A stretch of 64,000 nt of DNA from Biomphalaria glabrata (GCF_947242115.1 NC_074721.1:39996754-40060753); one strand, 5' to 3'. Counted from the first letter of the stretch, positions 1 through 11,080 are shown. Program-made: numbers and translations. The notes: a model not told the origin generated them from the sequence alone.

Positions 1-540
1 TTGTTTTGTGGGGAGCACGATCAATGCAATCTGTGACTCCCACTGACCGACCTCCACCTGCACTGGCCAACCGTGAACATGTTTCTTTTCGGGACGAAAA
101 GACTAAGGTGGGGGTAGTGTTGTAACCCTGCCTTGCACCAGTGCTTGAGGTGCGCACTAGCGCACTAGTGAACGTAAACAGGAAGAGACTAGAACGGAGA
201 TAATAACATTGCATCAGGGATTGTGAAGAGTCTGAATGTTTGGAAACTAAGAAGCCAGCTTTTGGTGCTGCCTGAAGGTTGTAGAAGGGACCTGGAGCGA
301 AGCGGGGAAGGCTGTCGTTGGTCCACATTCGGGTTGCTGTCTAAAGGACTGGTAAATTAGTAGAAAGACTCTGAGGAAGCTGAAGGATGCTATGTGTTTG
401 TCCTAGTGAATAAACACCTGTATTTATTTCCTGTTACACTGTGTTGAGTTGCATGCCTATTCGTTGAGTGCCTAACCTAGAGTTACAACAATTGGTGTCA
501 GAAGTGGGATCCTCAACGAAAGGGGAAGTCAAGATGGCCG
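1..540 (+). mobile_element. Gypsy-like LTR retroelement remnant
   Basis: Fossil element. It holds a 373-bp LTR (118-490), a purine-rich tract just before the LTR (about 103-116), and a primer binding site just after it (493-510) that resembles the 3' end of a tRNA-Leu. The sequence before 118 looks like the end of an internal region and that after 490 like the start of one, so a single LTR is flanked by internal sequence on both sides. Only short internal stretches are present and the element is clearly broken. The Gypsy assignment is an inference from the primer-site type and LTR structure. Confidence 0.7.
118..490 (+). repeat. LTR, 373 bp
   Basis: The ends form a perfect 9-bp inverted repeat, TGTTGTAAC at the left and GTTACAACA at the right, with the canonical TG...CA termini. 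An AATAAA signal lies at 409-414. No second copy of this LTR is seen in the window, so its age cannot be estimated here. Confidence 0.75.
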
Positions 541-1033
541 ATGATTAGAGATGAAAACGACGCTTGTGCTGTGATTCTAGATCTAGTTCCCTATTTGGTT
601 ATTAAACATTCTATTTTGTTATTTTATAATCCTTTCGTTGAGGTTATTTGGCTAAGTTATAGCAATATTATAAATATATTATAAATATTAATATTATATA
701 TAATAATATTATTTTTTCATTTTTTTTATTCAGTAGAAGATTACATTGCCAAAAACACATAAGACAAAACCGCAAGTTCCATGTTTTCATAACAATTAAA
801 GTAAACATCGTCCGGACATACTTGACGATCATTTAGTTGTCATTTCTATAATGAATGGTCTTGCTCTAGTAGCACTATTGGTAAAAGAGTACTTTATATG
901 AATTCGCCCTAGCATATGTCATGGACATATGTTTTTATCTTTGCGTCTGAGTATTTTGTTAGGCTGAGTCTTTGTGATTATTATAGTACGCGCTATTTGC
1001 ATTAGAAATAAAATAAAATAATAATAATAATGT
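541..1033. other. AT-rich spacer, no feature seen
   Basis: Contains a TA-rich run near 655-720 and an AAT-rich stretch at 1008-1030 just before a SINE. No open frame with recognisable similarity. Confidence 0.5.
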
Positions 1034-1286
1034 GCAGCTTGGCGGCTGAGTGGAAAAACGGCTGGCTACCGAACTGAGAGATATAGAGTTCAAATCGAGG
1101 TGATAAATGGTGTTTGAAACTATGGATTTTCAGGACACACCTGAGTCACCCAGACTATTATGGGTACCCAACGCTGGTTGGTCGTTGTGCTGGCCACATA
1201 GCACCCTTGTTAAACGTCTGATTTAGAAACGGATGACCTTTACAAGATTTGTCTTCATTGATCGCATGGTCTGAAAGAGTATCTTA
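1034..1286 (+). mobile_element. SINE-A, diverged full-length copy
   Basis: The tRNA-like head has box A (GGCTGAGTGG) and a degenerate box B (GTTCAAATC). The body shares GGTACC and GTTGTGCTGGCCACAT with other copies, and the tail has GGTCTGAAAG. This is the first of about fifteen SINE-A copies in the window. It is more diverged than the copies at 11764 and 63098. Confidence 0.75.
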
Positions 1287-1369
1287 CAGTGATACGAATT
1301 TACCTTGTGTGTCAGCTCATGCAAATTAGTGTCTTCTATTACGGCTAATTTTATTGTAATCGTGTATAG

Positions 1370-1570
1370 CAGGGGTTCTGAGCCTGTGGGTCGCGACCGC
1401 CTTGGGTGTCGATTGACGATTTGCCAGGGGTCGCCTAAGACCATCGAAAATATGGATTGTTATTGTCTACTCTTCTATTGCTGTATGTGTGTGCTTTGGG
1501 GGGGGGGTGGCGCGGAAGAGTGGGGGAATATAAAAAGGGGTCGCCGAGCTTAAAAGGTTGAGAACCGCTG
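1370..1570 (+). mobile_element. SPIN-like hAT MITE (hAT-S), copy 1
   Basis: Terminal inverted repeats are CAGGGGTTCT... and ...GGTTGAGAACCGCTG. The subterminal GTCGCGACC, GATTTGCCAGGGGTCGCC and AAGACCATCG blocks resemble, from memory, the consensus of the SPIN (hAT, Buster group) MITEs. An 8-bp duplication flanks it: GTGTATAG (1362-1369) and GTGTATAA (1571-1578), matching 7/8 with a TA centre. There is no coding capacity, so it needs an autonomous hAT to move. Confidence 0.85.
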
Positions 1571-1703
1571 GTGTATAACCAGGGACTGATTCACCTACAG
1601 CTTACCTATACACAAACTATAGCTTATGACCCCCAAGAAATATTTAGCGCTGACATATTATAGATATATTTCCAAAAGGGCTCCACATCTTAAATACCTA
1701 AGG

Positions 1704-2345
1704 GAGTGATGTCTGAAAAACGGCCCGCGGGCCAGATCCGACACGCTGCATGGTGTTCTCAGCCCGGCCGAAACGTTGGACCGACCTGTAGAAAATGACA
1801 CAAAAAGAGGTTGAAAAATGGTATCTGTTCGTGACCTCCGTATCGAAGGAGTGGCGATGTCAGGGGTTTCACTGTGGATTTAGTTTCGCAATTCTAAGAT
1901 TCATTTTATTTATTATCGTCCTTGTAAAAAAAAAGTTTGCGTTTTTAAATTTTAAGCGACATGAATCTTGTGCTATTTTTAACTCATTGAAATGTCCGCT
2001 GCTGCCTTGAGCTAAGCCTTGAGCATGGCATCTTGCGTGTTCAAACCAGGGCATCGTTTTATTTTGCATCATTTTGGGATCACCTTTTTTGGTATCAAAG
2101 CAAGTGGTACTGTACCATTTAATCTGTGTGCGTGGTTGTAATGGGTGAAAATGAAATGTAGGCCCTGAATCTAACACTTCGAAGAAAAGTGAAAAATCAT
2201 GGTTGGATGTCACAGCGGACTTGCAACAAGAGTTCTCAAAAAAAGTTGTCAATTCATTTTTTGTTCTCTTTTCTTTGATATGGCCAGCGACATGAGTGTC
2301 AGAAATGAAAATGGCCCGCGGGCCCGATCCAGGTTGGGCATCACT
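1704..2345. mobile_element. hAT-like non-autonomous element with GGCCCGCGGGCC subterminal blocks
   Basis: Both ends carry AGTGATG in inverted orientation followed within about 25 bp by a GGCCCGCGGGCC block. The interior of about 640 bp has no transposase similarity. Flanking 8-mers are only loosely alike, so no clean target duplication is claimed. The same GC block ends the transposase relic at 31233-32217, suggesting the same hAT lineage. Confidence 0.5.
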
Positions 2346-3240
2346 TCCTTGGGGCCTTTTCGAGTCTAAATACGGCACTGAATATAGCCTTCAAAAATAA
2401 AACAATAAAAATATATTTTAAATTTTTTTTTTCTCAAAGAATACAATAGCTCCTCTATACAACGTATTGAGCCATTGTTTTTCTCTTTTAAAAAAAATGG
2501 ACCAAACCCCCCCCCCCCCCGAAAAAAAATCCTGGTTAAGCGAATATGTAAATGTACTCAACTTTATAATATTCTAGTGATATGCCCTTTAAATTAAGAG
2601 GGCGGTAAAGAAAATGATTCGGAACACAAATTTATTAAACTCTTAAATCAACAAGGCCTACATACGGAAATACCCGAAGACATTTACAGTGTTCAAGATT
2701 AGTCTACTCTAGTCCTCTGACCACATTTAAACTACTTTCTTTTTATACTTTGAAAAATTATAACGGTCGAACAACAGTTTACCGCATGCGGTCAACGAGC
2801 TAGCAATTCCTTTCCCAACGATATACATCGTCATTTTTCTTAGAGCCGTTTTTGAGAACCATGTCCACCCTGAAGGTTTTTCAAGTGTTTTGCTAACTAA
2901 GTGCGACTTCAAAAGAGGTATTGTAAAAAAAGAAATAGTGCTGCCCCTGATATAACTTTCCGTTTGAATCTGAACCCAGTGATTGACCTCAGTCTAACCC
3001 CCCCCCCCACCAGACTTAATCTGGTTATGAGCTACTGGCGCTAAGCTCCTCAGACCAGGGTCGTCTCCAGGGAAATGGGGAGATATGGGGCTCAAGGGAT
3101 GCGATTCTTATTTACGTAAAGCGGAATTCTTGGACTGAGGGTAAGAGGTGAGGAATGAGCGATGGGGAAATGAAAGGAGGGGGTTATGACGTACACATTC
3201 GAAACACTCCTAGCCTGGTCAGTTAGGGACTTAATGAACG
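2346..3240. other. Unassigned AT-rich stretch
   Basis: Contains A/T and C homopolymers (C run near 2508-2520, another near 3001) and no recognisable exon or repeat family. The apparent frames are short and without similarity. Confidence 0.4.
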
Positions 3241-3770
3241 TTACAAAGGGACAGAGCGACAGCGTGGCAGAGTGACAAAGTGTCAACGTGACAGAGTGAC
3301 AACGTGACAGAGCGACAAAGTGACAACGTGACAGAACGCCAACATGACAGAGTGAGAAAGTGACAACGCAAAAGAGCGACAACGTGACAGAGGGAAAAGG
3401 TGACAACGCGACAAAGTGACAAAATGACATCGCGACAGAGCGACAAAATGACAGAGCGACAGAGCGACAACATGACAGACTGAGAAAGTGACAACGCAAA
3501 AGAGCGACAACGTGACAGAGGGAAAAGGTGACAACGCGACAAAGTGACAAAATGACATCGCGACAGAGCGACAAAATGACATCGCGACAGAGCGACAACG
3601 TTACAAAGTGAGAAAGTGACGATGTAAAAAAATGGCAGAGCGATTGTGTCAAAGTGACAAAATGACAGAGCAACAATTGGTAGAGTGGCAAAGTGACAAC
3701 GTGACAAAGTGAGCGAGTCACAAAGTGACAGAGCGACAGAGTGACAACGTAGCACAAAGAATGAAGGATG
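3241..3770. repeat. GTGACA-type degenerate minisatellite
   Basis: Tandem hexamer-like units of the type GACAAAGTGACA, ACAGAGCGACA and ACAACGTGACA run for about 530 bp, with larger blocks repeated (3355-3455 recurs at 3480-3580). Because most units are multiples of three with no stop on the minus strand, long spurious frames rich in Leu-Cys-His-Val-Thr-Ser appear in all three minus frames. Confidence 0.85.
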
Positions 3771-3920
3771 AGACAGAGGGAAGGAAAGAGAGTGAAGATA
3801 TAGAGAGTAACTATGACAAAGAGAGAGAGAGAAAAAGAGAGGGGAAGATTGGAAAGATGTTAAGAGGAAATAAGACAAAGAGAGAGAAAAGGAGCAGGAG
3901 AGAAGGACCGTCACACTAAT
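3771..3920. repeat. Purine-rich simple repeat
   Basis: GA-rich, AGAGAGAGA-type low-complexity tract that directly follows the GTGACA array. Confidence 0.7.
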
Positions 3921-4742
3921 GGCGAGTCCTGCACGGTTAGCTTGGTACAACATAAGAAAATGGCGGAGGTTCCCGGTGTACTCAGCCTTCGGCCATGCAT
4001 TCTAGTCTAATCGCCTAGAGTGTCAGATACATCGGAAATAGCAATGCTTTACATAGGCATTGACTTGGACCTCTTCCAGACAGAGCGGTTTGTTCAAGCA
4101 GGCTTACACGCCTAGAGCTCGAAGAGCCTTCGGTTCAGCTCTTTTGACAATCACACGTAATAGATATATGTGTACGGTGACAGATAAAAATTTGCTCAAC
4201 AAAGGGCAAGAACTGCTGTTTTCTTTCAAGACAACTCTTTTCAACAATAACTTTACATTTTTATGCAATGAAATTTAAGATAGCAAGATAAAAAATTATT
4301 TTGAAAAAGAAAAAAAAAATTGAAGCGAGTAATTTACGGTGCGCTTTCGCATCAGTTGCTGACATACAAAGTTGGATAATCCTACCCCTTGATTCAAACG
4401 ATTACCTCCCCTTGGCGCTTCGCACGGCAGCTATAAAAACTGTTACTATGGAGATATGTATTTTAAAAGTTGCATCAATCAAACATCCGGCCTTTACAAA
4501 ATGGAAGTTCTCTCGGAGCAGCCCACACATTTTTTTAAAGTGACTTAATAACTTGGTCTCGTATTGTGCTGTAACTGTAGCGAGGTCAGGGATATAGTTT
4601 TTTCTAGACTCCCCATAGGTATAAGGGCGCCAGGTAGGCACTTAAAAAGATTGTCTTCCCACGTTAAGGAGAAGTATAATGGTCGAGTTTTTCAAGTAGA
4701 TGGCGCCAAGTTATACGAGGACGTCCCTGTTCTCGTTATTTC
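3921..4742. other. Unassigned intergenic sequence
   Basis: No exon, RNA or known repeat is recognised. Frames of up to 80 codons exist on both strands, but they lack similarity or splice context. Confidence 0.4.
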
Positions 4743-4750
4743 ATTTAGAG

Positions 4751-5008
4751 CAGGGGTTCTCAACCTGTGGTTCGCGACCCCCTTGGGGGTCGATTGACGA
4801 TTTGCCAGGGGGTCGCCCTAAGACGATCCAAAATATGGATTGTTATTGACTACTCATCTATTGCTGTGTGTGTGTGTGAGGGGAGGGGGGGTCGCGGCAG
4901 AGTGGGGGGTTGTAAAAAGGGGTCGCCGAGCATAAAAGGTTGAGAACCGCTGGCCTAAAGGCAGCACGGAAAAAGGGGTCGCCGAGCATAAAATGTTGAG
5001 AACCGCTG
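4751..5008 (+). mobile_element. SPIN-like hAT MITE (hAT-S), copy 2 with duplicated right end
   Basis: The left end is CAGGGGTTCTCAACCTGTGG. A perfect 8-bp target duplication ATTTAGAG (4743-4750 and 5009-5016) brackets the whole unit. The right end occurs twice: a first GGTTGAGAACCGCTG ends near 4953, then about 20 bp of unrelated sequence (GCCTAAAGGCAGCACGG, identical to the SINE-C body), then a second right end to 5008. The outer duplication shows that both ends belong to one insertion. Confidence 0.9.
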
Positions 5009-5283
5009 ATTTAGAGTTACATCTTGTAGTAGGCATTCGTGTTAGCTTAAAGCAAATATCACATTGAAGGTGAATCATGATGCCCAAATTATGGGTGGCT
5101 TTCATACATGACAGTGACAACTATTAAACGCAAAGCTTTGTCGTGTATCGGGTGAACAAAATAAAGGCATTGTCGATAAGCTTTGTGTTTTTTAAAAGGT
5201 ATAATAATTTTCTGTTCACATTTAGCGCTGCAGTATCCAATCTTCTAAGCTCCTCTGCTTTTAGCACAAAGGAATTTCAATAA

Positions 5284-5331
5284 TGGGTATAGGTGCTATA
5301 GGTGCTATGGGTGCTATAGGTGCTACAGGTG
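5284..5331. repeat. 9-bp tandem repeat (GGTGCTATA)
   Basis: About five units of GGTGCTATA with single substitutions. Confidence 0.8.
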
Positions 5332-5397
5332 TAGAATGACCTACTAACAGAAATAAAGGAAAGAATAGCAGGAGGCAAAAGAACATTTTATAGCTTA

Positions 5398-5655
5398 CTT
5401 AGACTTAGACTTAGGTCCTCACGCGCCGTTAGGCGCATTGGGCGGCAAGCTGTTTCCATAAAGATCTGTCGTTGGCAGTGTCTGAAGCCTCCTCCCACCT
5501 GGTGTCCACTGTTCTGAGGTCCTACGTGAAGGTGTGGCGCCAAGCTATACGAGGACGTTTCTTGTTTGCGCTTTCCTCGTATTGGCCTCCATGTCATCGC
5601 AACTCTTGGTATGCGTAGTTCATTTTTGTCGGAGAACATGTCCCTATAAACCTCT
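5398..5655 (-). mobile_element. RTE-like LINE C-terminal fragment
   Basis: Minus-strand frames encode pieces of a LINE reverse-transcriptase tail: VAMTWRPI.GKRK at the N side, and in another frame WEEASDTANDRSLWKQLAAQ and TAREDLSLS near the end. The pieces lie in different frames, so the copy has at least one frameshift. It is strongly 5'-truncated and not functional. Confidence 0.6.
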
Positions 5656-5734
5656 TGCGACGCTCTGTCACAACCTTACTAAGTGTTCGACTCCCAGGTT
5701 GGCATAGGACTTCCTTGTTTTATAGCACCCATTA

Positions 5735-6212
5735 TTTATGTCAAGGAAAACCAAGAAAAAGATGTACAAAAACATAATAAGACCAGCAGCAATGTATGCA
5801 AGTGAGAATTTGAAATATAGAGAGATGACCAAAAATCTATTTAATACTTGGGAACGAAAAATTCTTAGGAAAATCTATGGTGCCACACAGGATGAAACAG
5901 GGTGGAGGACACGCACTAGCCATGAGATATATCAATTATATGAAGACCCTCCGATAGTGACTGAAATTTAAAAAAAAGAGCAGGCCATGTTGGGCAGGTC
6001 ACCCTGAGGGAATGCCACAGAACAGAGGAGCGAAGTTTGTATACAGGCAAAAACTAAAAAGGCAGGCGACCCAAGGCGGACCCCGATGGATTAATGATAT
6101 GGAGTCAGATCTACAACTTGAGGTTCGAGCATGAGACGGGGGGCTCAGGAGAGATCTGAATGGAGAGATGTGTTGAAGCAGGCCAGAGCCCCCTTAAGGG
6201 CTGTTGAAATAG
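5735..6212 (+). mobile_element. RTE-like LINE C-terminal fragment
   Basis: The plus frame from 5738 encodes a reverse-transcriptase C-terminal segment (KMYKNIIRPAAMYASE, then FNTWERKILRKIYGA, then YQLYEDPPIV). Further similarity to the intact tail at 42125-42379 continues to about 6212 in shifted frames with stops. It is a 5'-truncated, decayed copy of the same subfamily as the insertion in the GPCR intron. Confidence 0.7.
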
Positions 6213-7444
6213 TTTAAACGTGAAAGCTAAGCCCTGGAAAATAGTTTAGTGTAGTGTCATGGGAATAAAAGATGCACATGAAAAAGAACATGAATATCAG
6301 CCACCCCTCCCTCCATTACATCTGTCATCAACAAATGCGCAGATTTTTTTTCTCAATGCAGGGGCAGATCACTGTTCTTCTCTTTCTTAGTTTTTTTCTT
6401 ACATTTTTGTTTTCCACTTATTAATCATTGAAAAAAAAAAACCGTAACCGACATCTCGAAGCTACCCTAAAGCCCTTTCATTTCCATTTTTCATTTTTTT
6501 TTTAAAATAAAAACACATCATAAAAAAGGTAAAGTGAATAACGATCCAGTGTGTCCGGACCAGGTACTAGCCTGAAGGGCTTTGTGACCAGGTGGTTAGA
6601 ACATTAGAACTAACGGAGGGCCACTAGAGATTCCCTTTAACTACACTGATTTCATTGTATGTATAAATATGCATGCAAATGTGAACCATTTTAATGACTC
6701 TAATTAAGACGATCTTAAGTTTTACTTCCAAATGATCATTTATAATGCTACACAGTAAATATAGGACATTCTAGGAGAAGGATTTTTGGGGCATTGAAAA
6801 AAAAACAAAATGATAACTATGACTTTGGAAGGTCCTTAGCCTAGAGGTGCAAGATGACCTTTGTACAATTCTAAACCTAGTAGGGCTGACACCTGTCTGA
6901 GTAGACAGGCGGAGTTAAGTTACATTTTGAATTTATTGCTCGTCTTGAACGTATAATGTAATTCTTTATATCATGAGCTTGTAAGGACTTTTAAATACGT
7001 ATTTTTTATTTGATGTTTCTGGGCTGGGGTAAAGGAAATATAAATCTGCACCGGAAGTTCTCTAAAAAAAAATTTTTAATGCTCACAGTGTATTCTTTAC
7101 ACCGCCAGACTCCAGTCAGTGCCGACGAACCGTGATCACAGATTTTTACATCTGCTCGAGACATATAATAGTTGACCTTTGACATCAAGGAAATGTGCCA
7201 CGAAGTACGTCTGCTCACGTCCTTGACATCTCTAAGAACTGGTCGTTTGGTCGGCTTGATCTCCGCTTTTTTTTTTCTGGTTACTTAGGTAAAAGTGGAT
7301 GAAAGTTGGGCTAGAGCCTAAAAGGACCTCTCCTTGATGCAATACATCTAACTCACATGAATCACTCAGTTAGAGGCAGACGATCTGAGGCTTAAGGATG
7401 TGATACAAGTTGACTTAATATTTGTAACGCTCAGTTTTGAACTC
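6213..7444. other. Unassigned intergenic sequence
   Basis: About 1.2 kb without recognised exons. Short A/T tracts occur (near 6430, 6500 and 6800). No tandem or inverted repeat stands out. Confidence 0.4.
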
Positions 7445-7700
7445 ATTTATAGTGGTCGAGAGGCCAAGTGCGCTTGAACTTGGCTTGGCTTGGCTACCTA
7501 GAAGGGGGCTCGAGGTTCGACACCCGACTCGGGCAGAGTTGTGTTTACTGAGCGCCTAAAGGCAGCACGGAAAACCAGCTCCTAGATACCCCCTTCCCCC
7601 CCACTGGTCCACAAATGAGATTGGACCAAAGCGCTCTGAGCATGCTATAAGCATGAAAGTAGCGCTATATAAAAGCTAAAATAATAATAGTTTTACTTAT
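7445..7700 (+). mobile_element. SINE-C, full-length copy
   Basis: tRNA-like head with box A TGGTCGAGAGG and box B GGTTCGACACC. The body contains GCCTAAAGGCAGCACGG and AGCGCTCTGAGCATGC, and the 3' end TATATAAAAGC is followed by an AATAATA tail. Other copies are at 24229-24458 and 46066-46325 (minus). Confidence 0.8.
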
Positions 7701-7725
7701 AAATGTTGGTACTATAATTAGTAAA

Positions 7726-7905
7726 GGCGCGGTGGCTGAGTGGTAAGGGGCATGGTTTCCGAAACGGGGGTCACGGGTTCAATTCTGGGATTTTAAATTT
7801 CATTATCTATAGGGCGCTTCGAAGTCCACCCAGCTCTAAAGGGTACCGGACATTAGTCGCCTTTTTACATATATCTACCTTGAAGCTGAAGCGGTATATA
7901 TTTAT
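7726..7905 (+). mobile_element. SINE-A, 3'-shortened copy
   Basis: Head GCGCGGTGGCTGAGTGG with box B GGGTTCAATTC, then body sequence up to GGGTACCGGACATTAG. The normal 3' half is missing. Confidence 0.75.
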
Positions 7906-8040
7906 AAACAAAAATTGTATTTGTTTGTTTTAAAGAAGTCTGTTCAAGTTTATTTCAAATTTTTTCATTAAGAATTCCATTGGTTTAGGTGTACTAACTG
8001 ACTGAAGCTACAAACCAACGACTGTTTCATCAGTAATAGT

Positions 8041-8162
8041 AAAGTTCCCCTTTCAGACCTTGCGATTCATGGATCATCTGTTTCTGTGGCCCACGGTTAT
8101 CGAGGGTATCATGCGGCCAGCACAACGACCTACCGCCTTTACCTTTCTACTGTACTAAGTCT
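8041..8162 (-). mobile_element. SINE-A 3' half
   Basis: Reverse-complement match to the SINE-A tail: TTCCCCTTTCAGACCTTGCG at one end and GCCAGCACAACGACC further in. Together with the preceding plus-strand head it may be a rearranged pair. Confidence 0.7.
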
Positions 8163-8972
8163 TAGCTAAATAATGATTAATGTTAGATTTTTCTTTACTG
8201 TAGATTTAAAATAAATTCAAAAACCTCAGAATTTGCGCTATTCAATTAAGGTTTGTCTTCATAGGAATCATTGAGCCTTTTTATAGGGGTACTATATCTA
8301 GGAATACATATAAAATAATATCTGATGCAATATAATAAAGTTACAAACTATTTTTATTTCTTTGCTTAAAACAGTGTATAAAAAAGGTGAACCTAGTTTG
8401 AATACAGATAGACAGAGCCCGTAAACAAAAAAACACTTTCCGGGAAAAAAATTCTAAAGGTCATAGACTCCCTTCCGGTTTCATATATTCCTATTAGGTT
8501 TCCGTAGACGCAACCAAGCCACTAGGAGGTTTAAACTGTTTGAATGGAAATCTATGGGGTAACAGACCGGAAGAGAAAAAGCGTTGCCAAGGAAACGGGC
8601 GACGCAGTAAGGTAGACCTGTACTAACAGGGGGATGTGTTGCAGGAGCGGAAGTCAGCTTTGTATCAACAAATGAAGAGTTCCGTTTTAGCCAGAGGCAG
8701 CATGAAGGAGGGAGAGGGTTTTATTAGCGGTTGTAGCGGACGGATATGCATACACTGCGTTTAATCTCCCTTTAATGGCGAGGGCGGTAGGGTACTTCTA
8801 AGAATTTCAGTTCTACGCAAGTGCTGATGATGCTTTTATGCTTTCCTGTAGATCGTGGATTGGTGTGTATTGATGAACGACGCTGAATCGAGTGAGGTTA
8901 GAAAAAAAAAACTAACTTTTTTGTTAAGTTCATTTTAAGAACATTTAGCGTTTCCAACATTGAGTTCATAGT
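8163..8972. other. Unassigned, low-repeat stretch
   Basis: Slightly GC-richer than its surroundings around 8480-8880 and free of the recurrent repeats. No open frame with similarity was found. It could be a 5' UTR or regulatory segment, but nothing in the sequence demonstrates that. Confidence 0.3.
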
Positions 8973-9240
8973 GACTTAATCGGTGTCATGGAGTTTTTAA
9001 CAATCTTAAGGACTTAATCAGTGTCATGGAGTTTTTAACAATCTCAAGGACTTAATTAGTGTCATGGAGTTTTTAACAATCTTAAGAACTTAATCAGTGT
9101 CATGGAGTTTTTAACAATCTTAAGGACTAAATCAGTGTCATGGAGTTTTTAACAATCTTAAGGACTTAATCAGTGTCATGGAGTTTTTAACAATCTTAAG
9201 GACTTAATTAGTGTCATGGAGTTTTTAACAATCTCAAGGT
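8973..9240. repeat. 38-bp minisatellite, 7 units
   Basis: Unit starts GACTTAATCAGTGTCATGG and continues GTTTTTAACAATCTTAAG. The starts at 8973, 9011 and 9049 show the 38-bp period. Units differ at only a few positions (ATC/ATT, CTTAAG/CTCAAG), so the array is young or homogenised. Confidence 0.95.
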
Positions 9241-9565
9241 CACCAATATGCATTAAAAAAGAGATCACGGTTACATTCACACAGATACCCCCCTTCTTTC
9301 TCCCCACCCCTCCTATCTCAACTGGTCCAGACAAGAGATAGCATCCTAGCGTATTGAGAAAGCTAAAAGCTTGAGCTATGCGCGATACAAAAATATTTCT
9401 AATCACACAGATTAACTATTGTTAGTCTAGATCTCTGACAAATTTAACTACATGTATTTTTAAAAAAAAATTTTTCTTGTTTTATGATTCCAATTCGAAA
9501 CATTAAATTATTCTACTTTATAACATGTATTGCTATTGTGAGACACGAGTCACTGTTCATACTTC

Positions 9566-9732
9566 CAGGGGTATAGCTAGGAATTTTTCCATCGTTTGGC
9601 GGCCCCTGCATTTTGCGTAAGATTTAATTTTTAATGTAAAAAAAAATATTTTTTGGCGGCCCTCTCAAGTGGGGTCCCGGGGGGATTTTCAAATTCTCCC
9701 CGTTCCTCCCCCCCCCCCTAGCTACGCCACTG
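9566..9732. mobile_element. hAT-G MITE, 167 bp
   Basis: Ends CAGGGGTATAGCTAGG and CCTAGCTACGCCACTG are inverted relatives. An 8-bp duplication flanks it, CATACTTC (9558-9565) and TATACTTC (9733-9740), matching 7/8. The interior has GGCGGCCC and CAAGTGGGGTCCCGGGGGG blocks shared with copies at 33204, 44857 and 60956. Confidence 0.8.
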
Positions 9733-10369
9733 TATACTTCAAGGTACAGTGGACGGAGAAGAAGAAAGGGTCGTCTAAAGAAAAACTTGCTGGACAATGT
9801 AAAAAAATGGACCGGCCTCTCTCTTGATGTCCTGCTAAAAACAGCTGTTGATAAGGAAAAGTGAAGGGGTTTATGTTACGCGGACAGTCACAGTTCGCGA
9901 AAGTCAATGGATTTATTAAGCGATGGAGAAAACATTCTGTGACATTGACTCATGTAGACATGTTTTTACAAAGTTTATATTAACTCTCGCTGTCTGGAAG
10001 GATTATTGTACACTTTTACACTTGCATAGTCACGTGAAACACGGCAATCATCCTTAATCTGAAGAATCGAGGATATATTTCCGTTCTGAATAACTGCAAA
10101 ATTTCAACTTGATCCGAGATTAAGAAGTGGGTGAAAAAAAGGGTTAGCTACGACCTGCATATTTTTTGTTTCTGAAAATCTGATGCAGACAAAGCGGCAG
10201 TCCACTGGAAGTCTAATTAAGTTTTAATTTCTTTTTCTGCGTCTGCCTTCATCAAGAGCTTTTCTTTCCCAAGGTTTGTCCCACGGTTTTGTGAGAGCTC
10301 TCCAACTTTCTCTTTCAAAGGTCATCTGCTGCAAGCTACTTTCTTCTATGCTCTATGCCAGGGAAGGTA
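9733..10369. other. Unassigned intergenic sequence
   Basis: No recognised repeat or exon. Short frames only. Confidence 0.35.
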
Positions 10370-10525
10370 ATACAGCGCCTGCGTTGACTTTTAGAGTGGT
10401 TACGGACGGCACATGTGTTACGCCGCGCTCCTTTAAGCTCGCTAAAGAAGATCGCCTTTGGCATGCGGTCGTCCCCCCTTGCGGAATGTATCCGGCGCGG
10501 TGCATAGTTAATGTCAATACATGAA
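10370..10525 (-). mobile_element. RTE-like LINE fragment
   Basis: The minus strand encodes DDRMPKAIFFSELK and RRNTCAVRNHSKVNAG. This matches the segment that in relatives follows the GHV.RM motif near the LINE C-terminus. It is a short relic. Confidence 0.55.
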
Positions 10526-10724
10526 TCAATTTCAATAAGAAATAATAATGAATCAATTAGCGGTAGTTAATTTTTGTTTTATGCAGAAAAAGGGGAGTTT
10601 TAACTTTACAATATTGAGAGATATGCCTGTGATTTTGCATTATTTCCCCTTAAAATGTTTTAAAAATTATTTCTTATATTTTACTTGATTTAATCTCCTG
10701 TGAGCATACAGATGACTTTTACCT

Positions 10725-11080
10725 TTAGTCAAATCACTAAATTTAGAAAGTCTTCAGGATAGAAGACTTAAAAGTAAAGTAGCAATTAAACATAAAACAC
10801 TGAACCATAATCTTCAAATACAAAAAACAAAATTTAATAAAATACTCAGAAAGACACAAAGATAAAAGCACATTCCTTGTTCTATATGTTAGGACAAATT
10901 TGTACAAATACTCCTTCTTCCCTAGTGCTATTAGAGCATGGAATGGGTTGCTTTAACCAGCCAGGAAAACCAGTGACTTGGCAGAATTTAGGTCATTGGT
11001 TAAAACGCATGACCAAATGCATGACGCGTAGGACGTAATCATCTTCTTATTTGAAGTAACGTCTATGTTGAATAATAAGA
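10725..11080 (+). mobile_element. LINE-J 3' fragment
   Basis: Nucleotide match to the LINE-J C-terminal coding region (compare the long copy at 55660-56460), including SLKNRRLKSKVAI-like and FFPSAIRAWN-like segments, and the 3' end GAAGTAACGTCT. It is 5'-truncated and has lost most of the GATAA tail. Confidence 0.8.

Noticed and set aside
1869-2378. 169-codon minus-strand frame
   Set aside because: Lies almost wholly in the non-autonomous hAT-like element and runs through its GGCCCGCGGGCC end; no domain visible.
3092-3953. Long minus-strand open frames (221 and 240 codons)
   Set aside because: They are translations of the GTGACA-type array in several registers at once, with a handful of amino acids and no start or splice context.
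7728-7795. Possible genuine tRNA gene
   Set aside because: Box A and box B are those of SINE-A, the cloverleaf is incomplete and the same unit recurs about fifteen times with a shared non-tRNA body.
8973-9240. CRISPR-like array
   Set aside because: The 38-bp units are contiguous with no spacers and the genome is eukaryotic; it is a minisatellite.
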